From a virus: a stretch of 44,377 nt of DNA. The stretch lies in the IMG/VR virus record IMGVR_UViG_3300017971_000415, positions 1 through 44,377 of that record; one strand, 5' to 3'. Made by a program: the position numbers and the translations under genes. The notes below the pieces were generated by a model. That model saw only the letters and a list, made by a program, of their open reading frames with translations. It searched no databases and was not told the DNA's origin. Positions 5,857 to 14,926 of this stretch are shown one piece after another (the stretch's first letter is position 1; each line of letters begins with the position of its first letter).

Positions 5857-6149
5857 TACTTCGTCGTGAAGTGCCCCACCAACCACCAGAACGCGGCGGC
5901 CAGCGTACCCGCCAGCGCGCCCCAGAACTTGCTATGGTAGTTCATGTCGCGGCGCATCGCGGCGATCAACTCGCCGTGGTCATCGAGCTTGTTGTCTACG
6001 CGCCGCAATAGCGATTCCTGTGATTTGACCAGCGCGTGAGTTTCGGATAGCGAACGCACAATCTCGGTATGCTCGCCACAGAAGCCCCGTGTCAGGTTCG
6101 GCGGCGGGTCGCGTAGTTGCGTCTCAGCGTCGTGTATGCCTTCGCCCAT
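5856..6149 (-). CDS. Tail-anchored small membrane protein (XhlA-like topology)
   Basis: 97 residues: a polar N-terminus, a coiled-coil region (about 28-68, L-L-R-R-V-D-N-K-L-D-D-H-G-E-L-I) and one C-terminal membrane segment (F-W-G-A-L-A-G-T-L-A-A-A-F-W-W-L-V-G). Haemolysin XhlA-type phage lysis proteins share this layout. ATG at 6149 overlaps the previous stop (TGATG). Assignment to lysis is by topology and position. Confidence 0.6.
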   Translation of the reverse strand: MGEGIHDAETQLRDPPPNLTRGFCGEHTEIVRSLSETHALVKSQESLLRRVDNKLDDHGELIAAMRRDMNYHSKFWGALAGTLAAAFWWLVGHFTTK

Positions 6150-7201
6150 CAGTTGTCCAATGCTGCCAGAAGTCGCCCGGTGTCCCTTCCGAGGTCATTG
6201 CGGTACTGCACGCCTTCCACGCCGAATCGGCCTATCGTCTTGTATGCCCTGTGCGTCGCTTCCTTGTGCCAAACACACCACGGTTTCGGCCCATCGGTCG
6301 GGCGCTCCGGCCTGCCACGCGCCGTCACGCTGCCGAGTATCCCCACTTCCGCGCCGTAGACGTATTCCCCGCCAACCAGCGACACGTCCAGCGGCCAGAA
6401 CCGCTTGCGCTGCCCGGAGTCCAGCTTGAACGCCACGGGCGCGTCAGGCTTGGCGACCGCAACGGGATACCACGGCATCGTCAGGACAATCGCGCAGGCG
6501 CAGTCCCCGCTCGGCGTCGCGTCCCCGCTCAACAGCGCGGCCAGCCCGCCGTAGACCATCTCGCTTACCGCCTCAATGACCGCCGGTTGCACCCCGATAC
6601 TCACGCCATCGCAGTACAGCCCGTCCTCATGCCTCACGACAAAGATACTGACCAGTCCCGCGTAGCCCGCCGCGCCCAACTGCTCCGACAGCGGGTGCAG
6701 GAACCACTCGACAAGATGGCTGTGTTCGTCTACCGGCGCGACCTGACAGGCCGTCGGCCCGCTCGGTGCGCCCAAATCGCCCGCCAGCAGCCGGTCGTGT
6801 ATCACGCCCTTGTAGAACGGCTTGCGCCAGCCGCCCTCGTACCAGCCGCCGACCAGCAGCTTGTACGGCGGGCGTTGTGCCTCACCCGGCACGGGCCGCT
6901 GCCCCGCCTTGTCCATGACGGACTTGTGGAACTTCGCGTCAAGCGCGACAAGTTCCGGCCACTTTCCGCCGAACAACACACGGTTGCCATCGGCCTTGAG
7001 TTCCTCGACCAGCTTGCCCCAGCCCGGCCCGTCCACAACCACGGCGTCGGTGCGGCTCGCGGGCTGTGGCGTCGGCACGCGAGTAAACATCCCCGCGCCG
7101 CAATGCAGGCCGGATAGGTGAAGCGATGCCCGCGCCCCGGTCTGTTCGGCCTGAAACGCGAGCGGCACGCCATACGATTTCGAGATAAAGTGCAGCTTCA
7201 T
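6149..7201 (-). CDS. GARS (PurD)-like ATP-grasp protein, probably degenerate
   Basis: 350 residues from an ATG at 7201 (ATGA overlap). The order of motifs follows phosphoribosylamine-glycine ligase-like phage proteins: a pre-ATP-grasp strand (H-F-I-S-K-S-Y-G-V-P-L-A-F), D-G-x-G-x-G-K-L-V-E-E-L, then G-G-K-W-P-E-L-V-A-L-D-A-K-F, W-Y-E-G-G-W-R-K-P-F and G-D-L-G-A-P-S-G, and A-G-Y-A-G-L-V-S-I-F-V-V. Where the family has the metal-binding E-F-x-x-R-F-G it reads C-D-G-V-S-I-G-V, so catalysis may be lost. Located between ejection and lysis genes. A virion or modification role is possible. Confidence 0.65.
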   Translation of the reverse strand: MKLHFISKSYGVPLAFQAEQTGARASLHLSGLHCGAGMFTRVPTPQPASRTDAVVVDGPGWGKLVEELKADGNRVLFGGKWPELVALDAKFHKSVMDKAGQRPVPGEAQRPPYKLLVGGWYEGGWRKPFYKGVIHDRLLAGDLGAPSGPTACQVAPVDEHSHLVEWFLHPLSEQLGAAGYAGLVSIFVVRHEDGLYCDGVSIGVQPAVIEAVSEMVYGGLAALLSGDATPSGDCACAIVLTMPWYPVAVAKPDAPVAFKLDSGQRKRFWPLDVSLVGGEYVYGAEVGILGSVTARGRPERPTDGPKPWCVWHKEATHRAYKTIGRFGVEGVQYRNDLGRDTGRLLAALDN

Positions 7202-10200
7202 TTCTTTTGCCCCTTCTTTGCCTTCGACCGTTTCGACAACTCGTTGTGCCACTCGATAACCTTGTCCCGCCAGTCCTTATGCGGAACTCCGCGCCTCGTC
7301 GTGTGCTTACGAATCGCGTATGCCAGATCGTGGTCCGTCATTTGATCTATCGGGAAGCGTCGCCACGACACCACGTCCTGCTCGTCAATCAGTAGCTTAT
7401 CGGCCCACTCCTTTGTCATATCTTCCGGTGCGTTCTCGATGATTGCCTTGACATTGCTGTTGTATTCGCGTACCAGCTTCCGCGCGTCTCGGCTGCGTCC
7501 GAGTATGACGCCGATTTTCTCCCGCTCGCCACGCGCGGAGTACATCATGGACAACGCCTGCTGCCGGCGCTTCTCTGCCTCGCTGAATGTCGGGCGCACA
7601 CCGGTAAACGCCTGCACCGCCGCAAGCGCGTGGCTCAGGTTGCGCTGCCGGTTGCGCCGGTATACGCTCGACGAGATGGGGGCCAACTTCTCCAATTCGT
7701 AGAAGAAGTATCGGTTCAGCTTTTCAAGCGCCGGGTCGTGCTTGTATGCCACGCGCTCGTCGCGCCAGTCGCGGATGCCCTTGCCCATCGCCACGCTTGC
7801 CATGTCATAGGCCATGTCCAGCGTGGGCGCGCGCATACCGCCGACGCGCCGTATCGCGCCCGCCGCCGCCTTGTGCGGCTTGCCCCGCGCCGTCTGGTAC
7901 AGCACGTCCCAGTAGTCCTTGTCGTAGGTCAGGAAGTCAATGTAAATTTCCCGGCCCTTCTCGTCCTTGTGCCCCGTGTCCGCTTTGAACAAGTCGCGCA
8001 GATCGTCCGGTGTCTTGGGCTTCTTCGGCGGCTTGCCCGTCAACAGGTAAGTCGTCACGGCGGCAATCAGCGCACTCAGCATCAGCGAGTTGGCGATATT
8101 TCGACGGGACTGCCCCCCGCCGCCAGCCTTGCTCCAGTCGGTCATGGCCTTGAATATCGTGCGGAAATTTCCTTCGGCGTAACTCGGCGCGATGAAGATG
8201 AACCGCAGCAGCGATGTCATGGTTCCGCTACGCCCGAACAGCCGCTCGTTCATCTCGCCGTAAAAGTTCTGAATAGTCTTGTGTACGTCGGCCTTTTCGC
8301 CCGTTGTCAGTTGACGGCCCAGCGACTTCTCCCGTGCCGCCACAGCGTCAAGCCACTTCGTCGCCTTTACCTTCGGAATGTACTTCTCGAACATCCAATC
8401 CGCGAATGCGACCGGAATCTTGATTGGCGTCATGGCGACCCGCAATGCCGCGTACTTGTTAGCGCGGTTTATCCAGTCGCGCACGACACCCACGGCCCTG
8501 GATTCAAGGGAATACTTATGCCCGCCGCCCGTGGCGACATATTCCTTGTACCACGGCTCGCTGAATATCGGGTCGTTTTCCGTGAACCCGCGCGTCAGGC
8601 CGCGCCCCAGTGTCTTGCCGCCCGTCAACATGAAATACCCGCTGTCCGCAAGCGATTGCTTTGCGATATTTAATAGGTGGAACGCACTTCCCGCGAACTT
8701 GGTAATGCGCAGCGCGTTATTCACGCCGCGAAACGTGCGGAGCGGCGCAGCCTGTGACACGAGGTTTGCGCTAATCATGTTGTTGACCAGCCGTGCCAAG
8801 TCCGGGTCGAGCAGCACGTCCTTGAACGTCGGGTCGTGGACTTCGCGCGCTATCTGCGGGGCTGCGTTACGTTCCCATATATACCGGCCTTCGCCCGATT
8901 CCATGAGTTTGTCGCGCATGTCCTGCATTGCACCGCGCTTCGCAATCGCAACGTACTCGGCCATCAGGTTATGCACTGGGTTCGGATTGCGTATCTTCAA
9001 TCCGGCGGCACGCGCATCGGCGTAGGTCGGGAATGTCTTTTCTTTCGTGTAGCGGTCAGTGGTCTTCCAGTATTTCAGGAAGCGGTCTACCGCGTCGGGG
9101 TTCTTGTAGATGCCGTAGAAATAGTCCTGCACCTCGTTGATGTCCTCGCCCGCGATCTCTTGGAGTGCCTTGTAGTTGAACTCGGCAATCTCGTCTATCG
9201 CGCGACGCAGGGACGGGTCTTTCAGTTCGGCGGGAAGCCGCGCAAACGCGCCGCGTTGCAACGCTCGCGCCTTGCCCTCCAATCCGTGCTCCCGCGTGGT
9301 CATCAGGTCTTCCAAAACATCGGCGGGGTACTTGTCCAGTTCCTTGGCGAGCGTGCGTATCGTCTTGTCCGCCGTTTCCAACATGCGCTGCTCAAATTCC
9401 AGTCGCGCCACGTCGCCCTTGTGTACTCCGCGCATCACCGTCCCGTAGACCTCGCGGCCCAAGTTCTCCTTGATTTCCACAATCTTGGACGGCTCGGCAC
9501 CCGTGACTTGGAGTACTTTCGCGCCTGCCAGCTTGAACGCCTTGGCCGCGTCCGATGCCCGCTTGCCGAGTGCGCGTATCGTCTCCGCGCCGGGGATGTA
9601 GACTTCGCCGCGCTGCCCCGCCTTGGCGCGGGACAACCCCTTTGCCGGTGCGGGAGTCTTGGGCTTCCCGTATAGCGCGCGTGCGCTTTCCTCGGTGATG
9701 CCGAGCGGGTGTTTCCCCTTGTCTGCCGCCAACGCTTTGAGGTCTACTCGGATGGTCATGCCGGGTTTCAGGCCGGACGGGTCGAGTCGGACATCCCCTT
9801 GCGCTTGAAGCTGTCCCGCATCTTCTCGTATCCCTTCGGCATGTTGTGCCTCCTTTGCCTTAATTTTCGCCGCGACTTTCTGCGCGGCCTTGTTGAATCG
9901 CGCCAGTTCCTTCTTGGACGCCACGGCACGCTCGCCCTGCTGCGCCTTCACGCGCTCCAGCGCCTTGACCAGCACGTCGGGCGATTCCACGGGCTTGGGC
10001 TGCACGGGCGCAACGGGTTTGGTTGTCGGGGCTGTCGCATCCGGCGCGGGGCCACCCGACTGTGCCGCCTGTTGTATTACCGCACCCGCGCCGCCCGACA
10101 CGACACCCAGCCCCGCGCCCGCAACGGCACTCTCCGCTATGCGCCGCCACTCTTCAAGCAGCCTTTTGTCAGGGCTGTGTCCAAGTTTCTCGGCTGCCAC

Positions 10201-11205
10201 GGACACGATTTCCTGCATACCTTCGGTCAAGCCTTCAACCGCACCTTGTTCAGCGGCTGCTCTGGCGAGCCGCGCCACGGCGCGCAATGCCCCCCGCTTC
10301 ACGGCCTGACCTGCACCGCTCTTGTTGAACAACCGCGCAACGGGTATCATTTCGAGCATACCGTTGACCGCGCCTACGCCAACGCCTTCCAGTGCGGCCA
10401 CGGGTTCGGGCGCGCCCTCCTGTAACGCCTGTCGGTACTGTGACCCGCCCTCTTGCGCGGCCATGAACGCGAAGCCGCCCACCGGCCCGCCGAGTCCGTA
10501 ACTGGCAATGCCGCCTCCCAGAATCGGGGCCTGTTCGCCAAAAACGTTCACCCACCAGTCCGGCGACGTGATCTTCTGTCCAAGTCCGGCGCCCGGTGCG
10601 GGGCCGCGCGACGGCCCGAAGGCCGGTATCGCAGCGTCGGCTGTCGGGATTCTTGGCTCAGGCGCACCGGGAAGTCGCTGCTCTACCAGTTGCCCCGCCG
10701 CCCCAAGATTCTCGCCCACATTGATGATACCGCGCCCGATAGCGTACCCGGCCTCTCCAAGAAGCGACCGGCGTTCCGGTTCTGCCAGCAACGCCGACGG
10801 GTCGGCCATCTGGCGCACTTCCCATGTCGGGGACTGCATCCTTAAGCCAGCAATCGGGTCGGTGCCAGCCGCCCAGCCCAATGACGGCTGCTCCGGTACG
10901 CTCATATCCGCGCTGATGCCCGCGTTCTCCGGCGTGCGTCGTTCCGTGCGCGGGAAGTACTTGCTGTCGAGTACCGCAACTTGCGCGCCCGCCTTGCCAG
11001 CGGACTGCTCCACGCGCTGGTGGGAATCCGGCCTGTCCTTGCCCCAAAAGCCGCGATAGGCCGCTGCCTTTTTTTCGTCGGGCAGGGCAGAGCATTCCGG
11101 GCTTTCGGCAAGACGCAGCCAGTAGCCGCGCTTGGCGGCAGCCTGCTTGTCCGGCGACAACGCCTTGTATTCCGGCGAGTTTTCCAGTTCAGCCCAGCGG
11201 CTCAT
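7198..11205 (-). CDS. Very large virion-associated protein (LPD38-like), probable DNA-ejection protein
   Basis: 1335 residues, the longest gene. Two similar 20-residue repeats open it (10-29 and 35-54, S-P-E-x-x-A-L ... A-A-A-x-R-G-x-W). Around 230-300 there is a Gly-rich hydrophobic stretch, then a long Lys/Ala/Glu-rich region. At about 990-1100 the sequence (L-R-F-I-F-I-A-P-S-Y-A-E-G-N-F; L-L-T-G-K-P-P-K-K-P) matches what I know of the large polyvalent protein-associated domain 38. Short-tailed phages carry such giants as internal proteins ejected with DNA. No lysozyme motif was recognised. ATGA overlap with the upstream gene. Confidence 0.75.
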   Translation of the reverse strand: MSRWAELENSPEYKALSPDKQAAAKRGYWLRLAESPECSALPDEKKAAAYRGFWGKDRPDSHQRVEQSAGKAGAQVAVLDSKYFPRTERRTPENAGISADMSVPEQPSLGWAAGTDPIAGLRMQSPTWEVRQMADPSALLAEPERRSLLGEAGYAIGRGIINVGENLGAAGQLVEQRLPGAPEPRIPTADAAIPAFGPSRGPAPGAGLGQKITSPDWWVNVFGEQAPILGGGIASYGLGGPVGGFAFMAAQEGGSQYRQALQEGAPEPVAALEGVGVGAVNGMLEMIPVARLFNKSGAGQAVKRGALRAVARLARAAAEQGAVEGLTEGMQEIVSVAAEKLGHSPDKRLLEEWRRIAESAVAGAGLGVVSGGAGAVIQQAAQSGGPAPDATAPTTKPVAPVQPKPVESPDVLVKALERVKAQQGERAVASKKELARFNKAAQKVAAKIKAKEAQHAEGIREDAGQLQAQGDVRLDPSGLKPGMTIRVDLKALAADKGKHPLGITEESARALYGKPKTPAPAKGLSRAKAGQRGEVYIPGAETIRALGKRASDAAKAFKLAGAKVLQVTGAEPSKIVEIKENLGREVYGTVMRGVHKGDVARLEFEQRMLETADKTIRTLAKELDKYPADVLEDLMTTREHGLEGKARALQRGAFARLPAELKDPSLRRAIDEIAEFNYKALQEIAGEDINEVQDYFYGIYKNPDAVDRFLKYWKTTDRYTKEKTFPTYADARAAGLKIRNPNPVHNLMAEYVAIAKRGAMQDMRDKLMESGEGRYIWERNAAPQIAREVHDPTFKDVLLDPDLARLVNNMISANLVSQAAPLRTFRGVNNALRITKFAGSAFHLLNIAKQSLADSGYFMLTGGKTLGRGLTRGFTENDPIFSEPWYKEYVATGGGHKYSLESRAVGVVRDWINRANKYAALRVAMTPIKIPVAFADWMFEKYIPKVKATKWLDAVAAREKSLGRQLTTGEKADVHKTIQNFYGEMNERLFGRSGTMTSLLRFIFIAPSYAEGNFRTIFKAMTDWSKAGGGGQSRRNIANSLMLSALIAAVTTYLLTGKPPKKPKTPDDLRDLFKADTGHKDEKGREIYIDFLTYDKDYWDVLYQTARGKPHKAAAGAIRRVGGMRAPTLDMAYDMASVAMGKGIRDWRDERVAYKHDPALEKLNRYFFYELEKLAPISSSVYRRNRQRNLSHALAAVQAFTGVRPTFSEAEKRRQQALSMMYSARGEREKIGVILGRSRDARKLVREYNSNVKAIIENAPEDMTKEWADKLLIDEQDVVSWRRFPIDQMTDHDLAYAIRKHTTRRGVPHKDWRDKVIEWHNELSKRSKAKKGQKK

Positions 11206-12101
11206 TGTAACCCCAAGGGTGCGCCCTGTACGCCCGACCCGATGTTCATGAGTTCGTTCAACTCCGCGCTCACGCCGCCAAGATGCACGCTCTGTTTCTC
11301 AAACGCGGCACGCCGCACCTGTGCCCGCTTCTTGAGTAGCGCCTTGATTTGTGCCAGGATGTCGGCTTGCGCCGCTCTGTCCAGTGTGGTCGCGTAGAGG
11401 TCTCGGAGCGCCTTGATTTCCTCGTCTATATCGTCCACTTCCCACTCGACACGCCGCTGAATATCCATCGTGGACGGGGCCTTGCCCTTGCCTTCGGTCT
11501 TGGCGCGCGCACGATTCAGTTCCGCCGTCGTCTTCCGCACGTCGTATTCGCCCGTGGCTCGCTCCTCCATGCCTTTTGCCGTGGCGGCTCGCCCGGCGTC
11601 CCGCTTCCAGCGCGGTTCGGCATACCCTTCCCTGAGCATCCCGCGCCCGGCAGCAACGGGTTCGTTCCGCCACGCCTCTTCCGCCTCACGCTCGCGCGCC
11701 GCCTTGCCTACCGCAATGTCGGCCTTGCCGCGTGCGGTTTTCAGGTCGGCCTTTCCGCGCACGTCGAGTTCCTGTCCGAGCCGTCCGAGCGAAGTTTGGA
11801 ATTTTTCCGCCTCGCTCTGGCCGGTTGACATAACGCCCGCTACCGCGCCCGCGTTCGGCACACCGAGCTTCTGCATCAGCGGTTGCGCGGATGCCGCGAG
11901 TTGCTGCGCCGCCTGCTGGTCGCCGCGTGCCACGAGTTGCTGTATCGCGGTCTGTACGAGCTTCAGCGACGTGAGCGCGTGTCGCTGCTCGCGGTCGGCC
12001 TGTTCTCCGCCGAGTCTGGCTGCGTTTTGCCCTGCCGCCGTCCATGCCAACGCCGCACGCGGCACATAGGGTTCAATTCCAAAACCTGCTCGTCCTGGCA
12101 T
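11202..12101 (-). CDS. Probable internal virion / ejection protein
   Basis: 299 residues, Ala/Gln/Arg/Glu-rich and mostly helical, with coiled-coil-like stretches (about 30-70 and 210-270, D-D-I-D-E-E-I-K-A-L-R-D-L-Y). No Cys, no membrane segment. It sits between a Gly-rich structural gene and the 1335-residue protein, the usual place for the middle of three podovirus internal proteins. ATG at 12101 with AAGGAA. Function inferred from position and composition. Confidence 0.6.
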   Translation of the reverse strand: MPGRAGFGIEPYVPRAALAWTAAGQNAARLGGEQADREQRHALTSLKLVQTAIQQLVARGDQQAAQQLAASAQPLMQKLGVPNAGAVAGVMSTGQSEAEKFQTSLGRLGQELDVRGKADLKTARGKADIAVGKAAREREAEEAWRNEPVAAGRGMLREGYAEPRWKRDAGRAATAKGMEERATGEYDVRKTTAELNRARAKTEGKGKAPSTMDIQRRVEWEVDDIDEEIKALRDLYATTLDRAAQADILAQIKALLKKRAQVRRAAFEKQSVHLGGVSAELNELMNIGSGVQGAPLGLQ

Positions 12102-12130
12102 TGTCTATTCCTTTTCTCTTTTACAAACGG

Positions 12131-13108
12131 TCAGAACAACAGACCGCCAAACGGGCCTGCACCCCCCATCAGACTACTCAGCCCGAACCCGCCACTAGAC
12201 CCGCCCGATTTCGACTGTGCTTGCGTCTGTACGCTGGGCTGGCCGCGCCACATGGCGTTGAGATTTGCCAAGGTGTCCGCAAACTGCCCCGTGCCGCGTT
12301 GCAACTGGCCCAACAACCCCACCTGCGGTTCAAGATAGCTAGTCGTCATCGGCGTGCCGAGATACGCCAACGCCTGCTGAATGATGGGGCTGTATTCCGG
12401 CTGTTCCTGCATCCACATCTGGTAATCGGTGTCCAGCGCGGCCTGCGCCAATTCACGCGGCAGCGCGCCGTATTCCATCCCGGCCATGACGTTTTGTAAC
12501 ATCGCCGAGCGTTGCGGGTCGTCGGATTGCGCGGCGGCGATTCGCGCCTGTGCGTTGAACAGATCCCGCGCCTGCTGGTCGGCCAACGCCTGCTCGTACA
12601 CGCTCTGTGCGCCCAGCCCGATCTGGCCCGCGACATTCTCCGCCGAACTTGCCAAGGCCCGATTCATTGCGCTGCCGCTCCGCCCGCCGCTGGTCGCGTA
12701 AGCGTCCTCCTTGGCCTGCGTGCTCAAGTCCTTGAACTGGTTCTGCCAGTATTTCCCGACGTTCTGGTGGTACTGTCCGATGCGCTCCTGCGGGTTCACG
12801 CCGCCGACGGCGTTGCCCGCCAGCGTAGACGCATATGCCGCCTGTCGCTGCGGCATGTACGCGCCCAGCCCGCCCATGTACCGACCGAGCATCCCCTGCG
12901 CGGACTGCTCCATGCCGGACAACGGCGCGACACGCTGGCCCCCATAAGCGGGCAGCCCCTTCCTAATCCGCTCCTGTAAGTATGTGCTCAACAGATTGGA
13001 TACGCCCCGCTGATTGCCCGAAAGTGTTGACCCCACTTTCAACTTGTCGGGCGAATCGAACAGCCCGCCCGTCAGTTTGCCCAGCGCGTTGCTAAAACTG
13101 AATCCCAT
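12131..13108 (-). CDS. Probable virion structural / ejection protein with Gly-rich C-terminus
   Basis: 325 residues. An amphipathic N-terminus (M-G-F-S-F-S-N-A-L-G-K-L-T-G-G-L-F), a Gln/Ala-rich helical body and a C-terminus of Ser/Gly repeats (G-G-S-S-G-G-F-G-L-S-S-L-M-G-G-A-G). This composition is typical of proteins following the nozzle and fibre genes in short-tailed phages and often found in the particle. It is followed closely by two further ejection-type genes. Confidence 0.6.
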   Translation of the reverse strand: MGFSFSNALGKLTGGLFDSPDKLKVGSTLSGNQRGVSNLLSTYLQERIRKGLPAYGGQRVAPLSGMEQSAQGMLGRYMGGLGAYMPQRQAAYASTLAGNAVGGVNPQERIGQYHQNVGKYWQNQFKDLSTQAKEDAYATSGGRSGSAMNRALASSAENVAGQIGLGAQSVYEQALADQQARDLFNAQARIAAAQSDDPQRSAMLQNVMAGMEYGALPRELAQAALDTDYQMWMQEQPEYSPIIQQALAYLGTPMTTSYLEPQVGLLGQLQRGTGQFADTLANLNAMWRGQPSVQTQAQSKSGGSSGGFGLSSLMGGAGPFGGLLF

Positions 13109-13118
13109 TGTCGCGCCC

Positions 13119-13394
13119 CTAACTCAAAGATGCCGATTTCATGGTGCCGTCCACGTTGACGTACAACGCCTCGTTCCCGCCGTCCGTGCGTACCACCACC
13201 TGATTCTCGTCCACGCCCGCCGTCGTCGGCAGTGTGGAAAACGCCGTCAGTGTCGCCTTGCCCTGCGCCAAGTCCTCGTACACGCCCTGCGCCCATACAA
13301 TCAGCGCACGGTGCAACTCCGCCAGATACCGCTGCGCCTTCGCGTCGTCGAGCTTCGGCACGGGCGGGAAGTTCGGGAAACTCGTCGTCCTCAT
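13119..13394 (-). CDS. Small tail-associated hypothetical protein
   Basis: 91 residues from an ATG at 13394 in an ATGA overlap with the nozzle gene. It begins M-R-T-T-S-F-P-N-F-P-P-V-P and has an acidic helix (L-D-D-A-K-A-Q-R-Y-L-A-E-L-H) followed by beta-like repeats (L-Y-V-N-V-D-G-T-M). Probably a short virion component, by position. Confidence 0.6.
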   Translation of the reverse strand: MRTTSFPNFPPVPKLDDAKAQRYLAELHRALIVWAQGVYEDLAQGKATLTAFSTLPTTAGVDENQVVVRTDGGNEALYVNVDGTMKSASLS

Positions 13395-14926
13395 CGGTCT
13401 GAACCCACCGTATAGCGCACGCCCAGCCAGCGCAGCCAGAACCGCTCGCCGCTGTTGTCGTTCTTGAACCGGAGCCGCAACTGCCGCCCCACGGTGTCCA
13501 CATAGAAGCTGTACCGGGCGTAGTCGCTCACAAGCGTCTGGTCGCCCGCCTCCGTCCACGTCGCGCCCAAGTCGGTCGAGTACGCCACGTCCACGCTCGC
13601 GCCCTTGGCCTCGAACATGATCTCAATAATGCGCTTGTAGTGGTTCACATAACGGTCGTCGAGCACCAAGTCCTTGGACTCCCAGCGCGCGTCTATCGCC
13701 GTCCCGTTGTCGTCGAGCGACACCAGGTCATCCTTGAAAATGTACCCGCCGCTGTTGGCGAAGCAGCGGAAGTTGCGGCCCTCGAACCCGCCCAAGGCGT
13801 CTATCGGCTCGTGGTCCATCTCGTCAATCGTTTTGTCCGACGGCAGTTCGTCAATCGTGCCGCGTGAGCCGAGTTCCAACGCGCTCGCCGCCGTCAGGTT
13901 CTCTATCGTGTCAATCGTCCACCTGTCCTGCTGGTAGTCGTAGACATACTGCCGGTTGATTTTCCCGCCCGACTCCCCGTAAGGAACGTACAGATAGTAC
14001 AAATGTTCGTCCTCGTTCAGCATGGCGAAGCACTTGGGGAAATTCGTGCGCGACACGTTCTTGAACAGGTCGTCGCGGATGCGCCCGCCCACGCCCGTCA
14101 GCGCCGTGCCGTTGAACAGGTACACGTCGTCCTGCCCCATGAAGATGTGGTCGAAGCCGAGGTCAATCACCGTGCGCGGCGCGAGCGTGCCCTTGTTCGG
14201 CACCGCCACGTCAAACCGAAACACCGCCAGCCCGCCGACGTACTGCCCGATGTAAATGCGATTCCCGCAATAGACGGCGAGCCACGCGCCTATCGGCACG
14301 CCGCACTGCGCGCCCGTCGGGTCGCCCTCCAAGTCGAAATACCCGCCGCCCGCCGACGTGTCGTACTCGTCGGTCTTGCCGAGTTCGCTCCAACGGATAC
14401 GGTACGGATAGCTTGTCCCGTCCTCGTTCGTGCCGAGCAGCAGCAGCCGGTCGGCAAACGTCACCACGGCGCGGCACAGATGGTACGTCGGCGTCTGGTA
14501 ATCGTCGCCGCCCGCGAGGTCGGAGGCATTACCCGTGCCCGTCCATACCTGAACGTGGTCAACGCCGTTCGTGTAAATCCATGTATCGTTCATCGTGCAA
14601 GCCGAGTGCCGCCCGCCGACCGTGCCGCTCAACCCCGACTTGACGGACGTGAATGTCGCGCCTGTCCACTTGTAGAGGTTGGAGAGCGTCGCCATCATCG
14701 CCGTCGTGGAACCCGCGAGCCGGTCGAAGTCGTTCAGCAGCACGGGCGTCGAGGCCATAGACGCGCTCATCAGCGTCGTGTAGCCGCGCCGCTTGAATAC
14801 CTCACCGCCACGGAACCGCACATTCTGCACGCGGGGCGTCTCGTCCCCGCCAATCATCGTCGGCGGGTCTTCCTGATTCAGCCCCGCCGCAGGCGCGGCG
14901 ATCTGGAAGAACTGTGCGTTCGCCAT
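13391..14926 (-). CDS. Tail nozzle-like protein (beta-propeller type)
   Basis: 511 residues. The start (M-A-N-A-Q-F-F-Q-I, then Q-N-V-R-F-R-G-G-E-V-F-K-R-R-G-Y) and repeated aromatic beta-strand blocks (L-Y-K-W-T-G-A-T-F; I-Y-T-N-G-V-D-H-V-Q-V-W; V-Y-L-F-N-G-T-A-L) match the nozzle/tail tubular B family of SU10- and T7-like phages, which forms the end of the short tail. The ATG at 14926 overlaps the previous stop (TAATG); an in-frame GTG at 14932 is less likely. Confidence 0.75.
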   Translation of the reverse strand: MANAQFFQIAAPAAGLNQEDPPTMIGGDETPRVQNVRFRGGEVFKRRGYTTLMSASMASTPVLLNDFDRLAGSTTAMMATLSNLYKWTGATFTSVKSGLSGTVGGRHSACTMNDTWIYTNGVDHVQVWTGTGNASDLAGGDDYQTPTYHLCRAVVTFADRLLLLGTNEDGTSYPYRIRWSELGKTDEYDTSAGGGYFDLEGDPTGAQCGVPIGAWLAVYCGNRIYIGQYVGGLAVFRFDVAVPNKGTLAPRTVIDLGFDHIFMGQDDVYLFNGTALTGVGGRIRDDLFKNVSRTNFPKCFAMLNEDEHLYYLYVPYGESGGKINRQYVYDYQQDRWTIDTIENLTAASALELGSRGTIDELPSDKTIDEMDHEPIDALGGFEGRNFRCFANSGGYIFKDDLVSLDDNGTAIDARWESKDLVLDDRYVNHYKRIIEIMFEAKGASVDVAYSTDLGATWTEAGDQTLVSDYARYSFYVDTVGRQLRLRFKNDNSGERFWLRWLGVRYTVGSDR

